From assembly GCA_008933995.1 (NCBI GenBank), contig WARS01000016.1, positions 10,969,848 to 11,033,847 of the forward strand: a stretch of DNA of 64,000 bases. Direction: 5' to 3'. Below the pieces are notes generated by a model. It was not told where the DNA came from, ran no database searches, and was given only the letters and a program-made list of their open reading frames with translations. A program made the position numbers and the translations under genes. Source of the DNA: Datnioides undecimradiatus. Its lineage: Eukaryota; Chordata; Actinopteri; Lobotiformes; Datnioididae. Shown one piece after another: positions 1-12,196 of this stretch; position 1 is the stretch's first letter; each line of letters starts with the position of its first letter.

Positions 1-1618
1 TCGTTTTATCTGCATTTTACAGTTCAAGAGGTGTGAGGTGGGGTGCAGTAGTGGGATGGGGTGGTAGGCTGTTAAAAGGTGACCCTCAGCTCTATGTCTG
101 TCTTGCTGTTGCTCTCTCTGCAGTACCTTCTCTCCGCCATCCATCTTCTCTGCTGATTACATGTTACAGCTACTTGTGATTTCAGCTGACCAGGGCAAAG
201 CCATATATCTGAGCTGTTCACACTGTATACCACACAAGTGTAAAACCTGGGATGTATAGACGCTGGCAGAGAAGATGGAAAGAGCAGATGGAGGGGGAGT
301 TTTATCTCTACAGTTTCTTTAAATATACAGAGGGCAATGAATGACGATGGAGATGAAGAGAACAGATAATTTAGCTGCTTTTAAGAGAGATATCACACCT
401 AATTAATGTCTGAAATGTGTGTGTGTGTGCGCTTGCACTTGTTTGTGTGTCTGAATGCATTTCACGCCCTAGGCAGTAAGTGAGGTTCTGTCTAGCATAT
501 AAACTTTTCTGCATCACATTATCCGTCAAGATACTCTGCCACACAAGCTTGGAGCAGGAGTGCGGATGATAAAAACAGTGGACACACACACACACACACA
601 AATACAGACGCACGCACATACCTGACCAAGTAATAGCTGTGATCTACAGTTAATGTAATGGTTATAGTGGCTCTAATTGCCCATATAGGATCATGGGTGG
701 GAAATGTTGGAAGACTGATGCAAACTAATTCTTCACACTTTGCTCATGTGGTGAAGTTTTGGGCATAAAATGCATGGACTTATTCCAAACACCAAGAAAA
801 ATGGAGAACAACCTCATGAACACAGTAGATAAATAATGTGCTCCTGTTAGTGTTCATGATTAATCTTTTCACCATTTGCATCTCAGCAATATACAGATAC
901 ATTCACTGTTAGTGTTGCCTATTTTACTGCTGTGTGTTGGAGTGTGTTGGAGAAAGAGGAAGAAGGAAAAGATGCAGCAACAAAGATGGAGGCACCTGTT
1001 AATGATGTGATTCTGACAGATACAAAACACGTTTGTTTTGCAAGCCCTTACTGTATTATTATTCTTATTATTACTGATGATAGAGATACATAAAACTGAT
1101 GCACCACATCAGTATCAATGGGTGCATCTCTACTCACAGCAGCTTTTAAGTGAATTAGTTTGTAAACAGTTCTATTATTATAATACATAACAATTTTTCA
1201 TTCATGGTCATCTGAGTCTTATATTCACTGTCTTTTAGCCCTATGTTTGGTCACGACCACCTTCTGCAGGAAATATATTTGGCTTTTTAGCTGCTAAATT
1301 TCCCAAATTTCTGTATGCTTGTTGCTGGTAGGTAGGGTGGGGTTGATATTTTTAAGCTTTTGTTGCTGAAAAAAAACTGCCTGCTCAAAGTTTCAAGAGT
1401 GGAAAGAGTGAACCAAAACAATAAAGTTGTGAAAAGACAGCAAAACCAACTCCCTATGAAGCTAAAGAGGAACTACAGATTCAGGTGATAGTTCTCTGCA
1501 AGTTCATTTGTCTCGAGTGACCCTTTTCACATTGTTTAAGTCTTGCAAAATATATAAAAAATATTGATTGTAGCTTCTTAAAATAAGGCTATATAAGTAC
1601 TACATATGCAGCACTCAC
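1..1618. other. klhl5 intron (downstream of BACK exon), with an interspersed repeat
   Basis: This is the intron that follows the klhl5 exon ending at 1619; the next exon, expected to encode the end of BACK and the first kelch blade, is not seen down to base 1. A copy of a dispersed fish repeat fills 1231-1585. Short CA and TG runs lie at 415-430 and 582-600. No other gene is supported here. Confidence 0.5.
1231..1585 (+). repeat. Interspersed repeat family A, copy 1 (in klhl5 intron)
   Basis: This segment contains, in order, ATGTTTGGTC, CTTTTTAGCTGCTAAAT, GAACCAAAACAATAAAG, CAGGTGATAGTTCTCTG and GACCCTTTTCACATTG. The same blocks in the same order recur in part at 20975-21200 and 28590-28745. 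I recall this series of phrases as a very common percomorph repeat, but I cannot give its class. It ends about 35 bases before the klhl5 splice donor at 1618. Confidence 0.6.
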
Positions 1619-4600
1619 CTGTGGCTGCAGCAGTGGCAGTCGGATTTGAGCCAGCAACAAGGGTAGGTGACGTTCTCGTGCCGCAGCATCATAACCAACC
1701 CATGTTAGTAAAGAGGTTACCACAGTTTCCTCATCTGGCACATTGACATCATCAGATGTGAGCAGCCTCTCCATCTCCTCGACTGGGAGCAACAGGAACT
1801 CCTGGCCTCCCACCACCTCTAAAAAGTGTTCCTGGTGGACAGAGAGATAAATTAGTGATAAGAGTAGAAGGGAAAAGCCCAATTGGTCCCAAAAGACTAA
1901 AGAGTATATAGAATATGAAGAATATGGATAATAAATTTCACAAGAAAAATGCTCAGAAAAAACAACATGACGATATGAGTAGTTAAAGGAAAGGGATCAA
2001 GGGCTGAAAGGGGGGGGGGGCTTCAGAAAGGTCAGGGGAGGATGGATGAAAAGCTGGAAAAAAGTGTCTGGGTGAGAAACGGTTGGAATATTTTAGAGGT
2101 GTATGACAGGGAGGCTGCTTAAGAAACAGAGAATAGGGCTGCACATGCATCACTTTTATTATCGGTTCATCTAAATTAAACCAGTAATTGTTTGGTCTAC
2201 GCAATGTCACAAAATAGGTTACATATTAATCCTCTCACAAGCAGCTAATCAGCTAATTGTTTCATTTCTAGTAGTGAGTGAATATTGATGTGACAGAAGC
2301 AAGATACTTATGTAGCATAACATAAAGACCAGAATGCACACACCACTTGTGAACATGTCCTGAATGTTAGCCTATGTTATGCAACTGTGACAAAAAGGAA
2401 GGTGGTGGCAGTGGTGGAGCTAGCTGTTGTTAACATCATTTATGTCTTATCATGTGTGTTTTTAATCTGTTTATTTATTTTGAGGGAAACATTATATGTG
2501 GGAATATGTGAATGTGATCTGATTCCCACATTAATAAAACATCTGAAATAAAATGAAATGAAAACCATCTTGACTTCACTCTACCCACTCTTTTGTATAG
2601 CTCCTACATAGTGGCTGTAACAATCCTGTAAGCTGTGTATGTGTGCATATGTGTGTGTGTGTGTGTGTGCGTGTGAATTAAACAGGCAGACAGTCACACC
2701 CAGATAAAACCACCTCTACGACATAATTACCCCAGATTAAAGTTAAACAATAATCTACTTAGAGAGAAACAGAGAGAAAGAGAGAAAGGAAGGAGAGGAA
2801 CATTGACAGTGACAGGCTCACAGAGGGAGGCAGGGTGAAAAAAAAGGCACATAAAGAAAAAGGGAGAACAAGAAAAGAAAAAAGAATAATCAAGTCGATG
2901 GAGGAGCTATTTCACAGTAACCATAGCAACCATGTGCTGAAAACAGACATTGTGGTGATAATGGTGTGTAGTGCGTCGAGAACGAGGAGCCAATTTGTAA
3001 CCAAGGATAATATCAAGGCTGGAGAGTGACCAAAGTGTGACGGGGGACAGAGAGGGAGAGTTGTGAAAGGGAGGCTGTTTATTGTTATCAAGTGAATTGA
3101 TAAAACCTTTAAATCACCCGTGTTCTACCTGAATCTACCTCATCTTTTTTAGATCCAGATTTTCCCGAGCAGCCACTTCATTCATTTTCTTGCACTACGA
3201 TCGATGAAGGTGTACCCACCATGGTGTAGGCGTGAGCCGCCCTCTGCAGGTCATGGCAACCCTGAGCGTCGGCGTAGGAGCGAATACCCAGACAGTTGGA
3301 GGGGTGGAGCTGCTTCATGAGGAATGAGCAGCAGGCCTGAACCACCGACGACAACTGTAGCAGGCAGGAGGCTGACAGCAGGGACTCGATGGTGTCTTCC
3401 CTCAACTCAAGACGGCCTGAGAGACGAAGAAAAGCAATAAAGACAGTCACCTGCCAGAAAGACAAAATATCCCAAAACAGCTGCGTGTTTTACAGTGCCT
3501 TGTTAAAATGTTTTTGAGATCAGCAACACTTCCATCAACACAAGCAACTGGTCATAAAAGTCTTTCAATTTTTATAGGACTCACACCAAAATGAATTGAA
3601 AAAGATGATGCCAAAGACGCCACATAGTTTTTCACCTTAAATCCCAAACCAAAACCTACCAAAAGGTAACACTCAATAAAAGTACACTGATTTACTGCCA
3701 GGTCTGATAACAACCAGTACATCGAAGTATGTGATCCTTTTATAAAGGAAGTTGAGGGCTCTGACAATATGAACGCATCTTTAACGTACCTGTGTATGCA
3801 TACTGCACCAGGACCCACAATGCATCAGGGTCTACTCCCTCCATCTTCACCTCGTCCTGCTTGGCCTCCCTAACGTCACTGGTGAACATGGCCGCAAAGT
3901 AGTCCGACACGGATGAGAGGACCAGTCTGTGAGGGTAGAGAGTGTCAGGCATCAGTCAGAGTGGATGGACAGCTGCAATGGAGGAACAGAGTGCTTTGAC
4001 CTTGCTGACAGGACGAGACTGGATGGACAGGAAAAGATACGGCCTGGAAATGATGACACTACATTATCATGCTGTAAATATAACGGAGTAGACATCAGTT
4101 TGCTCCAAATGAAATACTTGTCAGATGATCAAAAAGTGTCTGAAACTGCCTTCTGTGACACCTCTTTAAGCTCTGACCTATGGATTTCCAACATCCAACA
4201 TTCACACCCATTAAACGCAGCGATCGGCCAGTGGTGAGGAGGGAAGGAAGTGCGAAGGAAGGAATTTTAGCTTCTGCCTCAAATTGCTTTTCAGAAAAAT
4301 CCCGGAATGTTTTATGTGAACAAATGAATAAATGCTGACAAAAGTGCTATTGATGACTTTTATGAAACGGTCTGTTGGGCATATTTGAACGATTACCATG
4401 TCTTCACTTTTCCTCTAAAACAGCCAGCTTTGCACCCTGCCTTTGGGTGTGAGCGTTCACTATGAGCACTTCTGCCATTTTAGCTGCCACATAAAAGTGG
4501 TTACTGGCATCACTGTCATGCATAAGAAAACAACTTTAAAAGGATATAGCATGGTATTGGAAACTACTACATCTGATGTGTCCTACAGCAGACATGTTGA

Positions 4601-6790
4601 AAAGATGATTTCCACATGTGTCTTAATTTACGGAAAGTCTATAAATACATAAATCACAGCATCTGTCTACGAGAAGAGGTGGGATTGGAGCATTATGAGT
4701 GTGGCGTTCTGGAAAGAAAAGAGTCAAAGCATCAAAATTAACCTAAAGCTTAAATAAGTAACCAAAACAGACAAGTTAGAGCAAACAGAGATCAGTTTGA
4801 TGTGTCGTTACATACATCTGTGGTCACCACACAGATATGTTCCAATAATTCATACAAGACTGTTTTTTCTTATCTTACTGCTGTTCAGTACATCTGCGCA
4901 TTGCTTGACAGATTTAGACTAAAGCCCCTGAACATTAATGATAAAAAAATTACATGAATAAGCACTCTGATCTCTTCTACATTTTAAACCCAGCCCATCT
5001 GTTTGAATTAAAAACTGTTAGATTGACAACAAAGGCCATTGAAAGATGAGGTGAACGAATGCAGACACAGACAGATAGATACACACAACTTATAAAGTTA
5101 CTGTCTTTCATCTCTACCAAACATTGTGCTGAGAAATAGTCAATAAATGGACTGTGATTATTATTGTGGTACAAGGAAACATATTTCTACACTTATGCAT
5201 GGCAGATTTAATGAAAATCACTTATTTGTGCATATATAATAGTAAATATAATTTACCCTAAAGAAACAAATGGGACTCCAGTATATGAAACCTGAGTCCT
5301 GAACACTCCTCTCTCTGAAGAGATGTTGTTAGACATGGAAGAAAACTGTGCAAACAAAAGACTAGCACGGGCCTAGGGCATCTCCAGATGTTTGTGCGTA
5401 GTGAGCATCTTGAAGATAAAGAGCTTGTTGTCCTCAGACATTTAAATGCCTGATAGTCAAACTGCACTGGAGGAAGTTTTCCCTCAACAAAACCACATTT
5501 TAAAAATCTAATATAAACAATTCTGACGTTTGTCTCAAGGAAGACTGACCTGATCTGAGTCATGTTTGGAAAAATGTAGGAAGAAGTGGAGGAATGTACA
5601 CAAAGACGGCAGGAAGTTTTACTAACATTAATACATTTTAATAACATGTATCACACATCCTGGGTTAACACAGTGATAGTCTACAAAAAGTCATACATCT
5701 TAAACTGAGAGACAAGCATAAGAAAAAAAAAATAACATTAGGTCAGCACTGTAATATAATTGCACTTACAGTCTGTTTCCTTATTTCATACTCTCTAGAA
5801 GTCTCCTTTTTTAGCCTGGCCCATGTAAAAAAGTTTTTTATGTTCTCTATATTTTGAATCCTTTAGTTACACATGGCTTTGGTATTTTGAAAAAAAAATC
5901 TTTTTATGCAGATATGTCCTCACAAAACAATATAAAGCCACAACCCCAGCCAGATCAAGTCCTGGCATGCACTACAAAAGACACGCCAATCCATGCAGTC
6001 AGAGAGGAGATTATTCAATTTGCATCTGTCAATCATAGTAGCAGAGCTCAGAGATGAGAGGGAAAGAAAGAGAGAGAGAGAACCAGAGAGAGAAAGAGGA
6101 GAAAGAGAGGAATATGCTTAATGTAAGGTCAATGTAAAATTTAGAGGCAAAGGATTCTGAGAGAGAAGATATATGGCATAATAGAGAGCAGCAAGTTGAA
6201 GGACAGAGGGGAATTATCTTAAGGTCACTGGTCAAAGGAATTAATTAATTTCCCTGCAACAATCCATTACCCTTACATGTCATTGTGAAGTTAAACACAC
6301 ACACAAAACATCAAGGTGTGAAAAAGCAAGTAGAGCTTCTACTGATCAGGGTTCAGTATTTCTCATTTCCTAATCTAAATATTACTGAGGATAAGCAAAC
6401 TGATAATAATCAAGCACACATTAGAGCTCTGTTTTACAATTACATGAACAGATCTCCACAGGGTAAACATGCCTTTGATTTTCTACTTCCACTCTTGTCT
6501 ATGTGTGTGTTTGTGTCCCTGAGTGTTTTTGGACTTCATGGTCGACAGGAATGTGTGTGCATGTGTGTACTTCATGTTTACTATGTGTTATGCACATGCG
6601 TATAATCTCATTACTGAGTGTGACACTGGGACCTTGACAGATAGCCTGAAGCAGCAAAGATGGTTGTGTGTATGTGTGTGTCTGTCTGTGTTTATATAGA
6701 CGAAGATGTCAAAACACACTATAGTCAGCAGGAAGTTGTTCTGCCAGTATTCCAGTTTAGTATCTCTTTCTTATCTCTTTCTCTGGCACA

Positions 6791-6858
<68 letters not shown>

Positions 6859-9800
6859 GCATTTTCACTCCTTAATTTTTCATGCGGGTCTCTGTCTGAC
6901 TTGCAGTGAGCGACACAGGCTATATACAGCACCGGGTTATTTACACACAAATGCACCTTGCTGAAGACAGAGACATGGCAGGCAGTATGTCATCCTGTAA
7001 TGGAAAGAGCACCGAGAAGACAAAATGCCAGAGTGAGGAGAGCAGGAAACAGACGAGTTGGACTCAGGAAAGGAGGGCAAGAGCTGGAAACTGAACACTG
7101 AGTGTCTGTTTGTGTTTGAGTGTGGATGTGCTGCATGGTGCAGAGATATAGTCATGGAAAAACATAGAGGGGAAAACAACAGGAGGGCTGGTAGGATAGA
7201 CTTACTCAACTCTTACAACATTTCTCTGCACATACTCACAAGTAAAGGTGTAGTATACCTCACTTATGGCGTAGCTCTAGGAATCGCAATATGTGTTTCA
7301 GTCAATCCATCATTACTTTTGTCCAGGCAAAAATATCACTCCAACTGCTGGATAAAGTGTGATGAAATTTAGCACAGGCGTTCATCAAAGTTCTCCCTTA
7401 TTTATATCTGTGATAGGTGCAAAATCTTTACACAGACATTCATGGTTCCTAGATGATGAACCCTGCTGTCGCTGATGATGTTGTGGGCATGCTGGGCATG
7501 CAGCCTCACAGAGTTTCTAGCTGCACCAGACTATAGATTTTCAGTCCTGTACTAAACACAGACAAGATGCATATTATGCACAAACAAGGCCCCAGATGCA
7601 TAGCTATGGATTTACATTAACAGCACATGAAGGTTTCTGAGCTAAAGGTATACTTACTCCTGACACTAAAAACATTTCAGGTAGCACTCTTACAGAGGTG
7701 TCCATATGGGAGTACAAAAATAGATTTGCAAAGTAATGCATTTCTGTAGTGTACGAACCCCGGAGGAAAGAAATGTATAATTGTGCTCTACTTTTTTAAA
7801 GTACATACAGAGCTCAAACTGCGCTGCTTGCAACACACTCCACCAGAAATATGCGGCTATATACAGTACAAGTGGCCTATTCAGCATGTTGTTTGTGTGG
7901 ACAGAGAGTGAGGGAGAGGGAAAGGGTGTATGTTTTGTTCCCAGAAAAGTGCTTTTATCCTACACATACAATAAATCAATTGCAAACAAAACAACTACTT
8001 TCAAACAAAGATGTCTTACTCCCACCCCTTTGCTGGCACATACACACACTAACACACATAAACACACAAATTCAGATGCTGACAGACTCTTTCACATGCA
8101 CGATTAGGATTCTCATACAGCAGGGTCTTTTGTTTGTCACCATCTGTGCCTGGAGGACTAAATGAAATGAGGCAGAAGAGGAAAGCAGAGAGAGAAAAGG
8201 AGTCTTTTCTGCTGGTGGAGGATCACTCCTTCATCTCATCCTTGTGCAGATGGACCCTGCTGCTACACCAGTGGCCACATGCCCAGAGAGCGACAGCGAC
8301 AGAGCAGTATAATAGGGGCTATGAGGTGGATGAGTGGCACACGCACATGTGTATGTGTGTATGTCTGAACCATGATTCAGCGGCTCAGTTGACTATGTGT
8401 GGCGCAGAGAGACTACTAAAATAAAAGCTCAGTCACACTCACATCCTTTATGACTGTGGTTCTGCTGTGTGTGTGAAAGATTCTTTCCAAACACAGTCCT
8501 GCGTGTAGTATGTGCCATCACGCGTGTGTGTGTGTGTGTCTGTGTGCATGTGATCAGTTGTTGTGAATGTGTCATCATTGCATGCATTGCAACATGTTTG
8601 TGTTTGCAACATGTTTGTGTTTGTGCAAACTAAGTAGTCCAATGTGCATCTTGTATTTAGAGGTCAAACATGACACTATTTCATTCATTGGTCAATCGTC
8701 CATTTAGTTATTGAGACGAACTGAAAACTGACTTTCTGTTTTCTATTTCTGTTAGTCGACTGTTTGCTTGACTCTTCAGCTCTGGATGGATTTTTCTATC
8801 ATGTATCATCTGTGTGCGTGTATGAGTTTGTACATCTGAGTGTGTTGCATTTTTCAGTGTTTTATAAATAGACTAAGAAAATATGAGTGTTAACATTAAT
8901 AGTGTTAATATTTCACAGGGTGCTGAACAAGGGTGCTTTGGGCCTAAAGAAACACAACTTATTAACAGTATGATGATGATGATGATGAGTCATAGTTTTT
9001 CAAAACTAAAACTCAAAATTAAGTTTTTGCATTCATTTTCAAAAATAATATATAAAGCTGTTTTTCATGATTACAGTCATCTGATCTTTCATTATGTCAC
9101 TGCTCTATTACATTTTCTTACAGTAGTATGGTTCTCAAATGAGCAGCTGAATGCACGAAAAAATTCATTCCCTACAATCTTGATACATTAGCTAAATGTG
9201 TTAAGTTATTCAGCAGCCAGATGTGGCAAACACTGATTAGTGGCTTCTTCTAAGAACAATCATTACAGCAAAAGATGAGGAATTTGTCTTGGTCTTTTGG
9301 TGAACAAATACAATAAGTGAGAACTATAAACCCCCAAACTTTAAAATCCTCACATCGTACATCCCTTCTGGTTTGTATAGCATTTTGGTGTCTCTTTGTT
9401 CCTACCTGTGTGCAGGTATCCGCCTGTCTCCAGCCACCAGTATGACATCACACAGCTGTCTGGACCTCAGGTAGCCTTCCATCTTGCGGAAAGTGACATC
9501 AGCGTGGGAGAGAGCGGTGAACATGCACTCCTCTGGACATGCACACGGCTCCATCGACACGCATGAAGACAGTGTAGCACTGCTGTTAGACGTCCTGTAC
9601 ACACAGTGACACGCAGACAAAGACAGGCATTCACACGAACACACGCACGGACAAACAGACACAAAGAGAAGGAGACAGAGGCACTGAATGCATGTGTTGA
9701 TGCTGATCCTCTTTTGTACAAGACAAAGACACAGATGTGTGTAAAGAGCTATACCAGCTGCTCTTGGTCTTCCTTTTGCTATCTTTTTCTTTGTACCATT

Positions 9801-11833
9801 CCCTCACATGTATTCACATACTCCTTCACTTTTAAACAGGGTTACAGTATGTCGCTACAAGCAGACAAAAGCTCTTTAATAGTCCAATTACTAGGGGTAA
9901 ATGGCCAGATAAATTTAGCCCACTTAAAAGAGAAGCTGCCAATTAAATAGCTGTGGGAGCTGAGCCCATAGGATATGCAGTAATTTCCTCTGCTCCCTAA
10001 TGGCAGTTTCCTTGTATCTATACCAACAATGGGAAATGAATCAGGGTTGTGGATCAGGATGGCTTTAACATTTGGAATCCACTGGTGAAAGTGCTGAAGC
10101 CGAGGGCTGTTATATCTTATTCTTCCAGTCTCCGCTGATGAGCTGTGTGTGAGTTGGTGCACGCATTTCTTGTTCATCAAAGATGAGCGCTGAGGCATAG
10201 CTACCCTGTGAATCATTAGCCATCACAGCTCCCAAACCAGCATTTAATTTATGAGAGCCAGAGCTCTACTTCCATTTTTAATTTAACAGCAGAAGTGGCA
10301 GGACTGCCCCTGCAGCACAAAGAGATAAGAAATTAACTGATACTCCAAGGATGAATCATTTCAACCCTACGGTGTCGAGAAATCACACCCTTTTAGGGAT
10401 GTGGATGTGCGTGTGTGGATCTGTTCGAAATCGAAATTTTCCATCCAAAATTTCTCTCGGGAATAAACAGAGAGAAGGCGAGACAGATATTTTGAGAAGG
10501 CATGGGCAAATGTGGCTTGTCTACACAGTATGATTTTAAATGTGAAAACTAAGAAATCAAAGAGAGGATAACAAATCTGAAATCCCTCTCTGTGTGTATC
10601 TGTAATGTGTTCTCTTTCTGGTCCATGTCCTATTTGTACTTGGCAGCATCTTCTCTGATTCACATTTTTTCTGCATGTTTGCACTTTAGTTAGCTATAGC
10701 TGTTTCTCTAGAGTGGATCCCTCCTCTGTTAACTTCATGTTTTCCAGTCAAAGGGTTCTTCTGTGGAGTTTTTCAATATCCCAATTAACTGATTAAAAAG
10801 TGACTCTGATCTAAATGTGGGTATCAATAAGGGATGCACATAACCCAATTATTATTGGACTCTGCACTTCCCATTTAGCTCTATGAAGTATCTGAATGTC
10901 TGAGATCACTGTTTAGATTTTCTTGCCCACAACTTTACTGTTGTTATTCACTATCAGTCTCGTCAGTGTTGCTTTCGCTGCAGCAGTTGAAGATCAAAAA
11001 CACAATTACCTGTAAAGGAGAGTCAATGTTGGACTAAAGCTTGCAAGGTAGCCACGCAGAAAATCGACTCCAAATGAATGTTACTGTAATGTTGCTTCTT
11101 GTCTGCTGTTTGGTAATGAGTTCACTGAATCAGCTTAAAAGGCAATAAAATGCCACTGTGGTGTTTAAAACCTCTTTCTGTTGCCGACAAATAGCTAAAA
11201 ACTCAGCGAGAGCTGAAGAAAAAAACTGATATGAATCAAATTTAAAATAATGTAAACATCATTTAAAAAGTTATAATCGCTGTTTAAGTGCTGCTCCAAG
11301 CGTGTATTCATGCGCACACACAGACTTGTATGTGCTGCTGATGTGTCATTTTCCCTCTGCCTCTCTGTCCTCTACACCTCTATATCTGTCTGCACTTTTA
11401 ATGTCTTCAACTAATCCATCAATCACTTCATTCCACCTCATCCTATCATCCCAACATCAATCTTTGCCTCTGTTTTCTCTCTTTCCCTATCCCACTCTAA
11501 CCCTCCAAGGGGGCTTTCTGGCTAGCATTCCTGTTCTCCTATGTGAGCGTGCGTGCATGTGTGTGTGCGTGAGTGTGTATGTAGATGAATGGTGTGGCTA
11601 AATACTGCCAGAGGAGATGGCTTTGAAGTGGGGGAACGCTGCCTTCCAGTCCCCTTAATTGAGCCCGGCAGGCACTCAACATGGACAGAGAGAGAGATAG
11701 AGAGAGAGGAGAAAGAGAGAGTGTGTCTGGGGCGAATCAACACCATGCAGCCAAATTTTTTAAACCCCTGCACCAGACAAGGACACTCACACAACTGCCA
11801 TTCAGTGTCTCTCTTCCTGCCTCTCTCTCTCTC

Positions 11834-11909
<76 letters not shown>

Positions 11910-12161
11910 AACACACAGACTCCCTTGTGATTAACTATCTAGCCTGATTAGCCTGTAGGCTAAAAGCTAATGCCAATGAAACTTAGTTCAGTAAGCTGAT
12001 ATATACATCGAGATCATACAGCCACGTTGCCTGCCTGGTCACATGTTATATCCTCCGTGACACACATACAAATGCTTTTGTTTGTCAAACACATTAGCAC
12101 AGGAAAAAGAGAGGGCAAATGAATGGACAAGGGTGGGCAGAGATGAACACGGGACAGAGGA

Positions 12162-12196
<35 letters not shown>

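Noticed and set aside
6660..6956. Open frames made of His-Thr and Cys-Val repeats
   Set aside because: These are translations of CA/TG microsatellites; the same applies to similar frames at 11.5-11.9, 18.0-18.3, 20.4-20.7, 37.8-38.0, 44.2-44.4, 47.7-48.2 and 63.6 kb.
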